Assembly (NCBI RefSeq): GCF_000725485.1
Contig: NZ_JOAG01000037.1
Location: 62,001-126,000, forward strand
Reading direction: 5' to 3'
Length of the DNA: 64,000 nt
Source of the DNA: Nonomuraea candida
GTDB lineage: Bacteria > Actinomycetota > Actinomycetes > Streptosporangiales > Streptosporangiaceae
A model generated the notes under the pieces. It did no database searches. It was not told the origin of the DNA and saw nothing but the letters and a program-made list of their open reading frames with translations. This document shows positions 33,049-40,468 of this stretch, one piece after another; within the stretch, counting starts at the first letter, position 1; every line of letters starts with the position of its first letter. Both the position numbers and the translations under genes were made by a program.

Positions 33049-34104
33049 TCAGGCGGTGAGCCACTCGGCCATCGCCCGCTCGCTCTCGACGATCTTCGAC
33101 AGCGTCACGTACTCCCCCTGCTGGTGCGCCAGGTTCGGGTCGCCCGGGCCGTAGTTGACGGCGGGGACCCCCAGCGCGGCGAAGCGGGCGACGTCGGTCC
33201 AGCCCAGCTTGGCGCGCGGGGCGCCGCCGACGGCTGTGGTGAAGGCCGCCGCCACCGGATGCGTCAGCCCCGGCCTGGCCGCGGGCGCGGCGTCCACGAA
33301 GCTCACCCCGAACCCGTCGAACACCTCGCGCACGTGCTCCTGCGCCTGCTCGACCGACAGGTCGGGCGCGAACCGGTAGTTGACGCTCACCACGCACAGG
33401 TCGGGGATGACGTTGCCCGCGACGCCGCCGCGCACGCCCACCGCGTTGAGCCCCTCGTGGTATTCGAGCCCGTCCACCACCGGCCGGCGCGCCTCGTAGG
33501 CGTTCAGCCGGGCCAGCACCGGCTCGATGCCGTGGATGGCGTTGACCCCGAACCACGACCTGGCGCTGTGGGCCCGCTTGCCGGTCACCGTGACCTCGGC
33601 GCGCAGCGTGCCCTGGCAGCCGCCCTCGATCACGCCGTCGGTGGGCTCCATCAGCACCGCGAAGTCGGCCGCCAGCCAGTCGGCGTGGTCTCTGGCGACC
33701 CGGGTCAGGCCGTTGCGCTCGGCCTCGACCTCCTCGCAGTCGTAGAAGACGTAGGTGACGTCCCTGCCGGGCGCGGGCACGGTGGCCGCCAGCCGGAGCG
33801 CGACCGCGACGCCGGCCTTCATGTCGGAGGTGCCGCAGCCGTACAGCAGGTCGCCCTCCACCCGGCTGGGCAGGTTGCCCGCGACGGGGACCGTGTCGAG
33901 GTGGCCGGCGATCAGCACCCGCTCGGCGTGCCCCTGCTCGGTGCGGGCGACGACCGTGTGCCCCGATCGGGTCACCTTGAGGTGCGGCAGCGCCGACAGC
34001 GCCCGCTCCACCTCGTCGGCCAGCGCCTGCTCGGCGCCGCTCACCGACTCGATGTCCACGATCGCGGCGGTCAGGTCGCGTACGTCCTGGGTCAGGTCCA
34101 GCAT
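33049..34104 (-). CDS. dapE: Succinyl-diaminopimelate desuccinylase
   Basis: A 351-residue M20-family metallo-hydrolase. Metal and catalytic residues lie in LIAGHLDTVPVAGN (His, catalytic Asp), GCGTSDMKAG (bridging Asp), FYDCEEVEAERNGL (catalytic Glu pair) and LMEPTDG (Glu). It releases L,L-diaminopimelate from the N-succinyl form in lysine and peptidoglycan precursor synthesis. It overlaps dapD by one base (TGATG), giving translational coupling. The length matches the actinobacterial DapE type (M. tuberculosis Rv1202). Confidence 0.92.
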   Translation of the reverse strand: MLDLTQDVRDLTAAIVDIESVSGAEQALADEVERALSALPHLKVTRSGHTVVARTEQGHAERVLIAGHLDTVPVAGNLPSRVEGDLLYGCGTSDMKAGVAVALRLAATVPAPGRDVTYVFYDCEEVEAERNGLTRVARDHADWLAADFAVLMEPTDGVIEGGCQGTLRAEVTVTGKRAHSARSWFGVNAIHGIEPVLARLNAYEARRPVVDGLEYHEGLNAVGVRGGVAGNVIPDLCVVSVNYRFAPDLSVEQAQEHVREVFDGFGVSFVDAAPAARPGLTHPVAAAFTTAVGGAPRAKLGWTDVARFAALGVPAVNYGPGDPNLAHQQGEYVTLSKIVESERAMAEWLTA

Positions 34105-34937
34105 CAGGTGTTCACTCCGTGTTCGCGCAGCACCTCGTTGAGCGCCGCCTTGTCGTGCCGCCGCCCCGGCTCCAGCCGCTTGATCACCAGCACGCAGGGC
34201 AGGCCGAACGTGCCGCCGGGGAATTCCTTCATCCGCGTGCCGGTCACGGCCACGCACCACGGGGGCACGCGCCCCCGGGACAGCTCCTCGCCGGTCTCGG
34301 TGTCGATCACCGGGATCGACCCTGACAGGATCGTTCCAGCGCCGACGACCGCGCCCTCGCCGACCCGGGCGCCCTCGACGATCATCGCGCGGCTGCCGAT
34401 CAGCGCGTCGTCCTCGACGACGACCGGCACCGCGCCCGGCGGCTCCAGCACGCCGCCGATGCCCACCCCGCCCGACAGGTGCACGTTCCTGCCGACCTGG
34501 GCGCACGATCCGACCGTGGCCCACGTGTCGACCATCGTGCCGGCGTCGACGTACGCGCCGATGTTGACGAACGACGGCATCAGCACCACGCCGGGCGCCA
34601 GGTAGGAGCCCCAGCGCGCGATCGCCCCCGGCACCACCCGCACGCCGTCGAACGAGGTCTTCAGCGGGATGCGGTCGTGGTGCTGGAAGTCGCCCACCTG
34701 GGAGCGCGCCATGCCGAGCACCTTGAAGCCGAGGAGGATGGCGCGCCTGGCCCGCTCGTCCACCACCACGTCGTCGCCGGCCGGCCAGGCGACCCTCGCC
34801 TCGCCCTTGTCGAGCAGGTCGATCGCGCCGACCACCAGGTGGCGGGCCTCGGCGTCGGCCGGCGACAGCTCCGCCCGGCGCTCCCACAGCTCGTCCACCA
34901 CGGAAGGCAGCGGTGACGAGGCGCTCACGTGACTCAT
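34104..34937 (-). CDS. dapD: Tetrahydrodipicolinate N-succinyltransferase
   Basis: A 277-residue left-handed beta-helix acyltransferase with hexapeptide repeats (VLMPSFVNIGAYVDAGTMVDTWATVGSCAQVGRNVHLSG...). It transfers succinyl from succinyl-CoA to tetrahydrodipicolinate, the step before DapC. The trimer interface forms the active site. ATG 34937 lies 37 bp from the divergent lysozyme-like gene, so both promoters must overlap. A GTG six bases upstream is an alternative start. Downstream dapE is translationally coupled. Confidence 0.92.
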   Translation of the reverse strand: MSHVSASSPLPSVVDELWERRAELSPADAEARHLVVGAIDLLDKGEARVAWPAGDDVVVDERARRAILLGFKVLGMARSQVGDFQHHDRIPLKTSFDGVRVVPGAIARWGSYLAPGVVLMPSFVNIGAYVDAGTMVDTWATVGSCAQVGRNVHLSGGVGIGGVLEPPGAVPVVVEDDALIGSRAMIVEGARVGEGAVVGAGTILSGSIPVIDTETGEELSRGRVPPWCVAVTGTRMKEFPGGTFGLPCVLVIKRLEPGRRHDKAALNEVLREHGVNT

Positions 34938-34973
34938 GGCCACGGAGCTTATCCGGAAGGGTAGTTTCTCAAC

Positions 34974-35792
34974 GTGCGCCTGCGCTTCTCCCGTGGAGTC
35001 ATCACCATCGCGATCATCGTCGTCGTGCTCGCCGTCGGCGTCTCCGTGGGCCTGCACCACCTGCTGAAGAAGGTCACGCCGGTGGCCGTGCCCGAGGAAT
35101 ACTGCCGGGTCACGACCCCCGAGGGCGCTCTCGACCTCTTCCCCGAGCAGGCCCAGATCGCGGCCACCATCGCGGCGGTCGCGGCGCGGCGCACGCTGCC
35201 CGAGCGGGCCGTGGTGATCGCGTACGCGACGGCGCTGCAGGAGTCGAAGCTGCAGAACATCGACTTCGGCGACCGCGACTCGGTGGGCGTGTTCCAGCAG
35301 CGCGCGTCGCAGGGCTGGGGCACCAAGAAGCAGATCATGGACCCGGTCTACTCCGCCAACAAGTTCTTCGCGGCGCTGGTGAAGGTGAAGAACTACCGCA
35401 AGCTCCCGCTCGCCGAGGCGGCGCAGGCCGTGCAGCGCTCGGCGGGCGGCTACGCCTACGCGCCCCACGAGACCGACGCCAAGATCCTCGCCGCCGCCTT
35501 CACCGGGCGGGTCCCGCGCGCCCTGCACTGCTGGTATCCCGCCTCGGGCAAGACCCCCGCGCCGCGCCCCGAGGCCGCCGCGGCGCGCAAGCAGCTCGCC
35601 AGGGCGCTGGGCAGCACGGCGATCACCTCGAAGAGGCGCGGCTGGCTGGTGGCCGCCTGGTCGGTGGCCCACGCCGGGAAATACGCGCTCAACCGCGTCG
35701 GCTACGGCGGGGCGACCTGGACCAACAGCTATGAGGTGGAGGGCTGGCAGCAGGGCGGCCAGGCGGGCAGCCGCCGGGTCGAGCTGTCGTAG
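34974..35792 (+). CDS. Membrane-anchored lysozyme/transglycosylase-like protein
   Basis: A 272-residue protein: one N-terminal membrane helix (GVITIAIIVVVLAVGVSVGL, residues 8-28), then an extracellular domain with AYATALQESKLQNIDFGDRDSVGVFQQR and GWGTKKQIMDPVYSANKFF. The ALQESKL segment, with a Glu at the helix end, and the SxGxFQQR loop resemble SLT/goose-type lysozyme folds. A cell-wall role fits its place beside diaminopimelate genes. Related proteins carry old labels such as heavy-metal transporter, which the sequence does not support. GTG 34974; TAGTTT seven bases upstream suggests leaderless expression. Confidence 0.65.
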   Translation: MRLRFSRGVITIAIIVVVLAVGVSVGLHHLLKKVTPVAVPEEYCRVTTPEGALDLFPEQAQIAATIAAVAARRTLPERAVVIAYATALQESKLQNIDFGDRDSVGVFQQRASQGWGTKKQIMDPVYSANKFFAALVKVKNYRKLPLAEAAQAVQRSAGGYAYAPHETDAKILAAAFTGRVPRALHCWYPASGKTPAPRPEAAAARKQLARALGSTAITSKRRGWLVAAWSVAHAGKYALNRVGYGGATWTNSYEVEGWQQGGQAGSRRVELS

Positions 35793-35798
35793 GGGCGG

Positions 35799-36455
35799 TC
35801 AGGAGGCGCGGCGGATGATGGAGATGGAGCCGGGCGGCAGGGGCTGGGCGTAGCCGGCCGTCCAGGAGGCGCCCTGGATGCGCTCGAAGGACAGCAGCCG
35901 CCCGTCGGAGGCCCGGTAGTCGGCGAAGTCCAGCAGCCCCCGGTCGGGATAGCCCGTGTCGCCCTCGCTGCGGAACGCGGCCGTGCCCCGCTCCACCGGG
36001 AAGAACTCCACGCCCTCCATGATCAGCATGCTCTTGGCCGGCACCATGCCCTGGGTGGGCACGTCGGTCCAGAGCTGCACCTCCAGGTGCGGCGGGTCGC
36101 CGTCACGCACCTCGACCGACAGCCACTGCAGCCGCCGCAAGGCGTCGCGCAGCAGGTATTCCACCCACTGCTGGCCCTGCCAGGAGATGTGCACGGCCCC
36201 GAGCACGCGCGCGGCCGACCCGAGCACCTCGATCCGGTCGCCGATCCGGATCGTGCGAGGGTCGGTGTAGTCGGTGCCGGCATGCCCCGGGGCGCTCACC
36301 GGCGCCGCCAGCGGGGGCTCAAGGGGAGCGACCTCGGGGGGCGGCGCGCTCGTGCGGCCCTTCCTGTCTTGCCGCATCGTGGCCCAGAAGGCCCCGAGCA
36401 GCAGCAGGACGGTGGCGATGCTCAGCCCGAGTACGACCATGGAGGTCACGCTCAT
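35799..36455 (-). CDS. Membrane-anchored DUF4178 protein
   Basis: A 218-residue protein with an N-terminal membrane helix (SMVVLGLSIATVLLLLGAFWA), a proline-rich linker and a DUF4178 domain from about residue 70 (IRIGDRIEVLGSAARVLGAVHISWQGQQWVEYLL...). DUF4178 proteins are beta-rich and often occur with phage-shock or spermidine-synthase-like genes; the role is unknown. It ends six bases from the convergent lysozyme-like gene. Confidence 0.75.
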   Translation of the reverse strand: MSVTSMVVLGLSIATVLLLLGAFWATMRQDRKGRTSAPPPEVAPLEPPLAAPVSAPGHAGTDYTDPRTIRIGDRIEVLGSAARVLGAVHISWQGQQWVEYLLRDALRRLQWLSVEVRDGDPPHLEVQLWTDVPTQGMVPAKSMLIMEGVEFFPVERGTAAFRSEGDTGYPDRGLLDFADYRASDGRLLSFERIQGASWTAGYAQPLPPGSISIIRRAS

Positions 36456-36548
36456 CGATCAGCTCGCTCCACTCGCGGTCTGCCTCGGCGTTAGCCCTTA
36501 TCAATTTATGCGTGTCCAAGCCGATTCGGCTGGCTTTGACCGGCGATC

Positions 36549-37619
36549 CTACTGGAGGCGGCGCACCGCCGCACCGATCCGTTCGTCAGTCGCGGTGACG
36601 GCGATGCGGATGTGCCGCTTACCTGCCGATCCGTAGAACTCGCCCGGCGCGACCAAAATCCCGATTTCGGAGAGCTTGGCCACCTGGTCCCAGGCGCTCT
36701 GCCCGTTCGTCGCCCAGAAGTACAGGCCCGCCGTCGAGTGGTCGATGCTCCACCCGGCCTTCTCCAGGGCGGGGCGCAGCAGGGCGCGGCGGGCGGAGTA
36801 GAGCTCGCGCTGCCGGTCGGCGTGCTCGTCGTCGCCGAAGGCCACGGTCATCGCCGCCTGCACGGGCTGCGGCATGAGCATGCCGGCGTGCTTGCGCGTC
36901 TCCAGCAGCCGCTTGACCAGGACGGGGTCGCCCGTCACGAACCCGGCGCGGTAGCCGGCCAGGTTGGAGCGCTTGGAGAGCGAGTGGACGGCGAGCAGCC
37001 CCTCGTGGGAGCCGCCGCAGACGTCGGGGTGCAGGATCGAGACCGGCCGCTCCTCCCAGCCCAGCTCGATGTAGCACTCGTCGGAGGCCACGACCGCGCC
37101 GCGCTCGCGGGCCCAGGCCACGACCTTGCGCAGGTGCTCGGCGGGCAGCACGCGGCCCGTCGGGTTGCTCGGGGAGTTGACCCAGACGAGGTCGACGGGC
37201 TCGGGCCCGAGCGCGAGCGTGCTGTCGGAGGCCGTGCCGGTCGCCCCGGCCAGCCGGGCGCCCACGTCGTAGGTGGGGTAGGCCAGCTCGGGGAAGACCA
37301 CCCGCTTGGCGCCCAGGTAGGTGGGCAGCCAGGCCACGAACTCCTTGGAGCCGATCAGCGGGAGCACGTCCTGCTGGTCGACGGTGACGCCGTGGCGGCG
37401 GCGCAGCCAGCCCGCGGCGGCCTCGCGCAGCGCCTTGGTGCCGTGGGTGAAGGGGTAGCCGGGGCTGTCGGCCGCCTGGACGAGGGCGTCCTGGACGAGG
37501 CGCGGCACGGGGTCGACCGGTGTGCCGATCGACAGGTCCACGATCCCATCGGGATGCGCCCTGGCGCGCTCTTTGTACGGCTCCAGCCGATCCCAGGGGA
37601 AGTCAGGCAGCTTGTTCAC
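36549..37619 (-). CDS. dapC: Succinyldiaminopimelate transaminase
   Basis: A 356-residue class I/II PLP aminotransferase. The PLP lysine is in HSLSKRSNLAGYRAGF; other family elements are GSKEFVAWLPTYLG, NSPSNPTGRVLP and the C-terminal HIRIAVTATDERI with the substrate-carboxylate Arg. Close resemblance to actinobacterial DapC (Rv1178) and the neighbouring ferredoxin gene support the call. It makes N-succinyl-L,L-diaminopimelate from the keto precursor. GTG 37619 has GGAG four bases upstream. Confidence 0.9.
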   Translation of the reverse strand: MNKLPDFPWDRLEPYKERARAHPDGIVDLSIGTPVDPVPRLVQDALVQAADSPGYPFTHGTKALREAAAGWLRRRHGVTVDQQDVLPLIGSKEFVAWLPTYLGAKRVVFPELAYPTYDVGARLAGATGTASDSTLALGPEPVDLVWVNSPSNPTGRVLPAEHLRKVVAWARERGAVVASDECYIELGWEERPVSILHPDVCGGSHEGLLAVHSLSKRSNLAGYRAGFVTGDPVLVKRLLETRKHAGMLMPQPVQAAMTVAFGDDEHADRQRELYSARRALLRPALEKAGWSIDHSTAGLYFWATNGQSAWDQVAKLSEIGILVAPGEFYGSAGKRHIRIAVTATDERIGAAVRRLQ

Positions 37620-37729
37620 GATTCTCCAGGGTGTTGCGTTCGCCGTACCGGGACGCGCCGCCACGCCGTGCGAACGGGGCGCATCCACCTCGGATGTCCC
37701 CGTGCACGGGCGTCGGTGTGGCCGGCCTT

Positions 37730-38056
37730 CTAGTGACCCTCGCCCTGCGGCGGCAGGGCGGCGACCACCGGGTGGTCCTTGTCGATCTTGCCTACCTTGG
37801 AGGCGCCGCCGGGCGAGCCGAGGTCCTCGAAGAAGTCCACGTTCGCCTTGTAGAAGTCCTTCCACTGCTCGGGAAGGTCGTCCTCGTAGAAAATGGCCTC
37901 GACGGGGCACACAGGCTCGCACGCGCCGCAGTCCACGCACTCGTCGGGGTGGATGTAAAGCATGCGCTCGCCCTCGTAGATGCAATCAACGGGGCATTCC
38001 TCGATGCACGCCTTGTCCAGGACGTCCACGCAAGGCTGCGCGATGACGTAGGTCAC
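37730..38056 (-). CDS. fdxC: 7Fe ferredoxin FdxC/FdxA-like
   Basis: A 108-residue ferredoxin. The N-terminal half has cysteines for a 3Fe-4S plus one shared ligand ([17 protein letters not shown]) and then the classic [12 protein letters not shown] for 4Fe-4S; the C-terminal tail ([21 protein letters not shown]) is typical of the 7Fe type. It is an electron carrier, for example for P450s or other oxidoreductases. GTG 38056 has GAAGGAG eight bases upstream. It sits directly upstream of dapC as in mycobacteria (Rv1177-Rv1178). Confidence 0.92.
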   Translation of the reverse strand: MTYVIAQPCVDVLDKACIEECPVDCIYEGERMLYIHPDECVDCGACEPVCPVEAIFYEDDLPEQWKDFYKANVDFFEDLGSPGGASKVGKIDKDHPVVAALPPQGEGH

Positions 38057-38161
38057 CTCGAGCTCCTTCTTCTCCGCACCATGGCATGACTCTGACCGCG
38101 GTTTGCTACGCCCTAGTATTGCCGTGCTTGCCTGCTGGCCGAAACGGAGGGTGGCAAACTC

Positions 38162-38398
38162 GTGGCCGGACGCCTTGTCATCGCCATTACAAGTCAGGAC
38201 ATAGGCTCCCGGATCACCACCCGCAGGCGGGTCACGGGCGGGTTTCGCGACGCGGTCGGCATCCTCGTGTCGTGGGCGGACGGAGTGCTCGAAGTTCGCA
38301 AAAGGGACGGCACCGTGGTGACGATCCCCGAAGAGACGCTGGTGGCGGCCAGGGTCGTTCCGGCCGCGCCTCCTCGACCTGGGCGAATGCAACAGTAA
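38162..38398 (+). CDS. Stand-alone SH3-like domain as in Rv0428c-type GNAT acetyltransferases
   Basis: A 78-residue protein, [21 protein letters not shown] followed by [20 protein letters not shown] and [14 protein letters not shown]. This resembles the N-terminal SH3-like domain that precedes the GNAT domain in some actinobacterial acetyltransferases (Rv0428c type). No acetyltransferase domain follows, so the gene is either a trimmed remnant or a free-standing domain protein. GTG 38162 has a GGAGGGT site. It is divergent from fdxC. Confidence 0.6.
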   Translation: MAGRLVIAITSQDIGSRITTRRRVTGGFRDAVGILVSWADGVLEVRKRDGTVVTIPEETLVAARVVPAAPPRPGRMQQ

Positions 38399-38409
38399 GT
38401 ATTCGTCGT

Positions 38410-39477
38410 GTGACTGTACGTACTTGCGCCGCCGCAGCAGCCATCCTCGCCAGCGCCGGATGCGGCGCGTCGTCCACCGACTCCACCGCCACGGACACCA
38501 AGAACCTGCCGCCGCTCAACACCCGGGCCACCTCGATGAAGGCCGGCTTCGGCACCATGGAGCGGCTGGCCGAGGCCGCCAAGCGCGAGGGCGAGCTGAA
38601 CGTCATCGCCCTGCCCCGCGACTGGGTCAACTACGGCGAGATCATCGACGCCTTCGCCGACAAGTACGACATCAAGGTCAACGAGCTGGAGCCCGGCGCG
38701 AGCAGCAAACGCCAGCTCGACATCGCCCCGCAGCTCAAACCCGACGTGTTCGACCTGACCATGGACGTGGCGGTGGCCGGGGCCGACCGGTTCGCCCCGT
38801 ACAAGGTGCAGGGGTGGCAGGACCTGCCCGACCACGTCAAGGACCCGGCCGGCGGCTGGTACGCCGCCTACGGCGGCTACGTGTCCATCGGCTACGACCC
38901 GCGCGCCGTCAAGCCGCCCGCCTCCTTCGCCGACCTGCTCAAACCCGGCTACCGGGTCGCGCTCGACGGCGATCCCCTGCGCTCGGCGTCGGCCTTCGGC
39001 GGCGTCATGGCCGCCTCCATGCGCGCGGGGGTGCCGCGGCCCGAGCAGGGCGTGGCGCTGTTCGCCAAGCTCAAGCAGGCCGGGCGGCTCACCGAGCCGG
39101 CCAAGGCCAACACGATCGTGGCCTGGGACCACCTCAACGCCGCCCGCGGCGCGCGCTCCGACGGCTGGAAGGTGACCATCCCGCGCGACGCCGCGCTCGG
39201 CGGCTACCACGTGCAGGCGATCAGCAAGGCCGCCCCGCACCCCGCCGCCGCCCGGCTGTGGCAGGAGTTCCTCTTCTCCGACGAGGGCCAGAACCTGCTC
39301 CAGAAGGGCTTCGCGCGGCCCGCGCGCGGCGAGGCGATGCTCATGAAGGGCACCCTCGACGCCGAGCAGGCGGCGAAGCTGCCCAAGGCCCCCGGCCCGC
39401 CCGTGCTGATGACGATTCCGCAGGCGGACGCGGCGAAGGCGTACCTGAAGAAGGAATGGGCGAAGAGTGTGGGTTGA
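38410..39477 (+). CDS. ABC-type substrate-binding lipoprotein (orphan)
   Basis: A 355-residue periplasmic-binding-protein fold of the spermidine/iron/thiamine class. The lipobox is ILASAGC with the lipidated Cys near residue 18. Family segments include [44 protein letters not shown] and [21 protein letters not shown]. It lacks adjacent permease or ATPase genes, so its partners are elsewhere or it acts as a sensor. GTG 38410 follows a TAAGTAT -10-like element closely, suggesting a leaderless transcript. Confidence 0.82.
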   Translation: MTVRTCAAAAAILASAGCGASSTDSTATDTKNLPPLNTRATSMKAGFGTMERLAEAAKREGELNVIALPRDWVNYGEIIDAFADKYDIKVNELEPGASSKRQLDIAPQLKPDVFDLTMDVAVAGADRFAPYKVQGWQDLPDHVKDPAGGWYAAYGGYVSIGYDPRAVKPPASFADLLKPGYRVALDGDPLRSASAFGGVMAASMRAGVPRPEQGVALFAKLKQAGRLTEPAKANTIVAWDHLNAARGARSDGWKVTIPRDAALGGYHVQAISKAAPHPAAARLWQEFLFSDEGQNLLQKGFARPARGEAMLMKGTLDAEQAAKLPKAPGPPVLMTIPQADAAKAYLKKEWAKSVG

Positions 39478-39579
39478 GCCAGAAGTGACGTGATATGTCG
39501 TAGGGACGATCAGGCTCTAAAGTGAACGGACAGCACGGCCACGGGGGCCCGATGTCTGATCGAATGTGAGCTGATCGTC

Positions 39580-40356
39580 TTGCGATACGACACGCCGAGC
39601 GTGGAGCGGTGGAACAGTCGTGCCTACGACAGCAGCTTCGGCTACGTCTCCACCCAGGGCGCGCCCCTCGTCGACCTGCTCGACCCGCGCGCCGGCGAGC
39701 GGGTGCTCGACCTCGGCTGCGGCACCGGGGTGCTGACCGCGCAGATCGCCTTCAGAGGAGCCGAGGTGCTCGGCATCGACGGCTCCGCCGCCATGATCGA
39801 GAAGGCGCTCGCGCAGTATCCCGGGATCGACTTCATCATCGGCGACGGGCACGACTTCACGGTCGTGGACCCGTACGACGCGGTCTTCTCCAACGCGGCC
39901 CTGCACTGGATGAGCCGCGACCCCCGCGCGGTGATCGCCAGCGTCCGCGAGGCGCTCAAGCCCGGCGGGCGCTTCGTCGCGGAGATGGGCGGGGCCGGCA
40001 ACTGCGCCGAGCTGACCGCCGCGATGCTCACCGCCTGGCGCGAGCACGGCCTGCGCGAGCCGGAGCTGCCGTGGTACTTTCCCACGCCTGCCGAATACGC
40101 CCGCCGCCTTGAGCAGGAGGGGTTCGTGGTCAGGCTGCTGGAATACTTCGACCGGCCCACCCCCCTGGACGAGTGCCCCGGCGGGGCCGCCGACTGGGTG
40201 CGCATGTTCGCCGCCTCGGTGCTCGAAGGGCTTCCCCCCGAGATCGTGGAACCCCTGCTCCGTCGCGTGAACGAGCTGGCCGCGCCCGCACTTCGCAGGG
40301 AGACTGGCTGGATGGCCGACTACGTGCGTCTACGCTTTGCCGCTGTTCGACGTTGA
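39580..40356 (+). CDS. Class I SAM-dependent methyltransferase
   Basis: A 258-residue methyltransferase with the full SAM fold: RVLDLGCGTGVLTAQIAFRGAEVLGID (motif I and acid), FIIGDGHDFTV (motif II), DAVFSNAALHWM (motif III). The NAALHWM element and overall layout resemble trans-aconitate methyltransferase and BioC-like enzymes; the acceptor is unknown. The start is TTG 39580 with a weak GTGAG site; no upstream alternative retains the pattern. It precedes the unusual helicase cassette by 112 bp. Confidence 0.82.
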   Translation: MRYDTPSVERWNSRAYDSSFGYVSTQGAPLVDLLDPRAGERVLDLGCGTGVLTAQIAFRGAEVLGIDGSAAMIEKALAQYPGIDFIIGDGHDFTVVDPYDAVFSNAALHWMSRDPRAVIASVREALKPGGRFVAEMGGAGNCAELTAAMLTAWREHGLREPELPWYFPTPAEYARRLEQEGFVVRLLEYFDRPTPLDECPGGAADWVRMFAASVLEGLPPEIVEPLLRRVNELAAPALRRETGWMADYVRLRFAAVRR

Positions 40357-40468
40357 TGCGTCGTGCATGATGCGTAGGGCTGATTTGCCGGACTATGGTC
40401 TGTTCCGTGGGCGGCGAGATTATGGCTGCACCGCTGCGGCGGCGTGAGGGGCTGGTGAACGGAACGGG

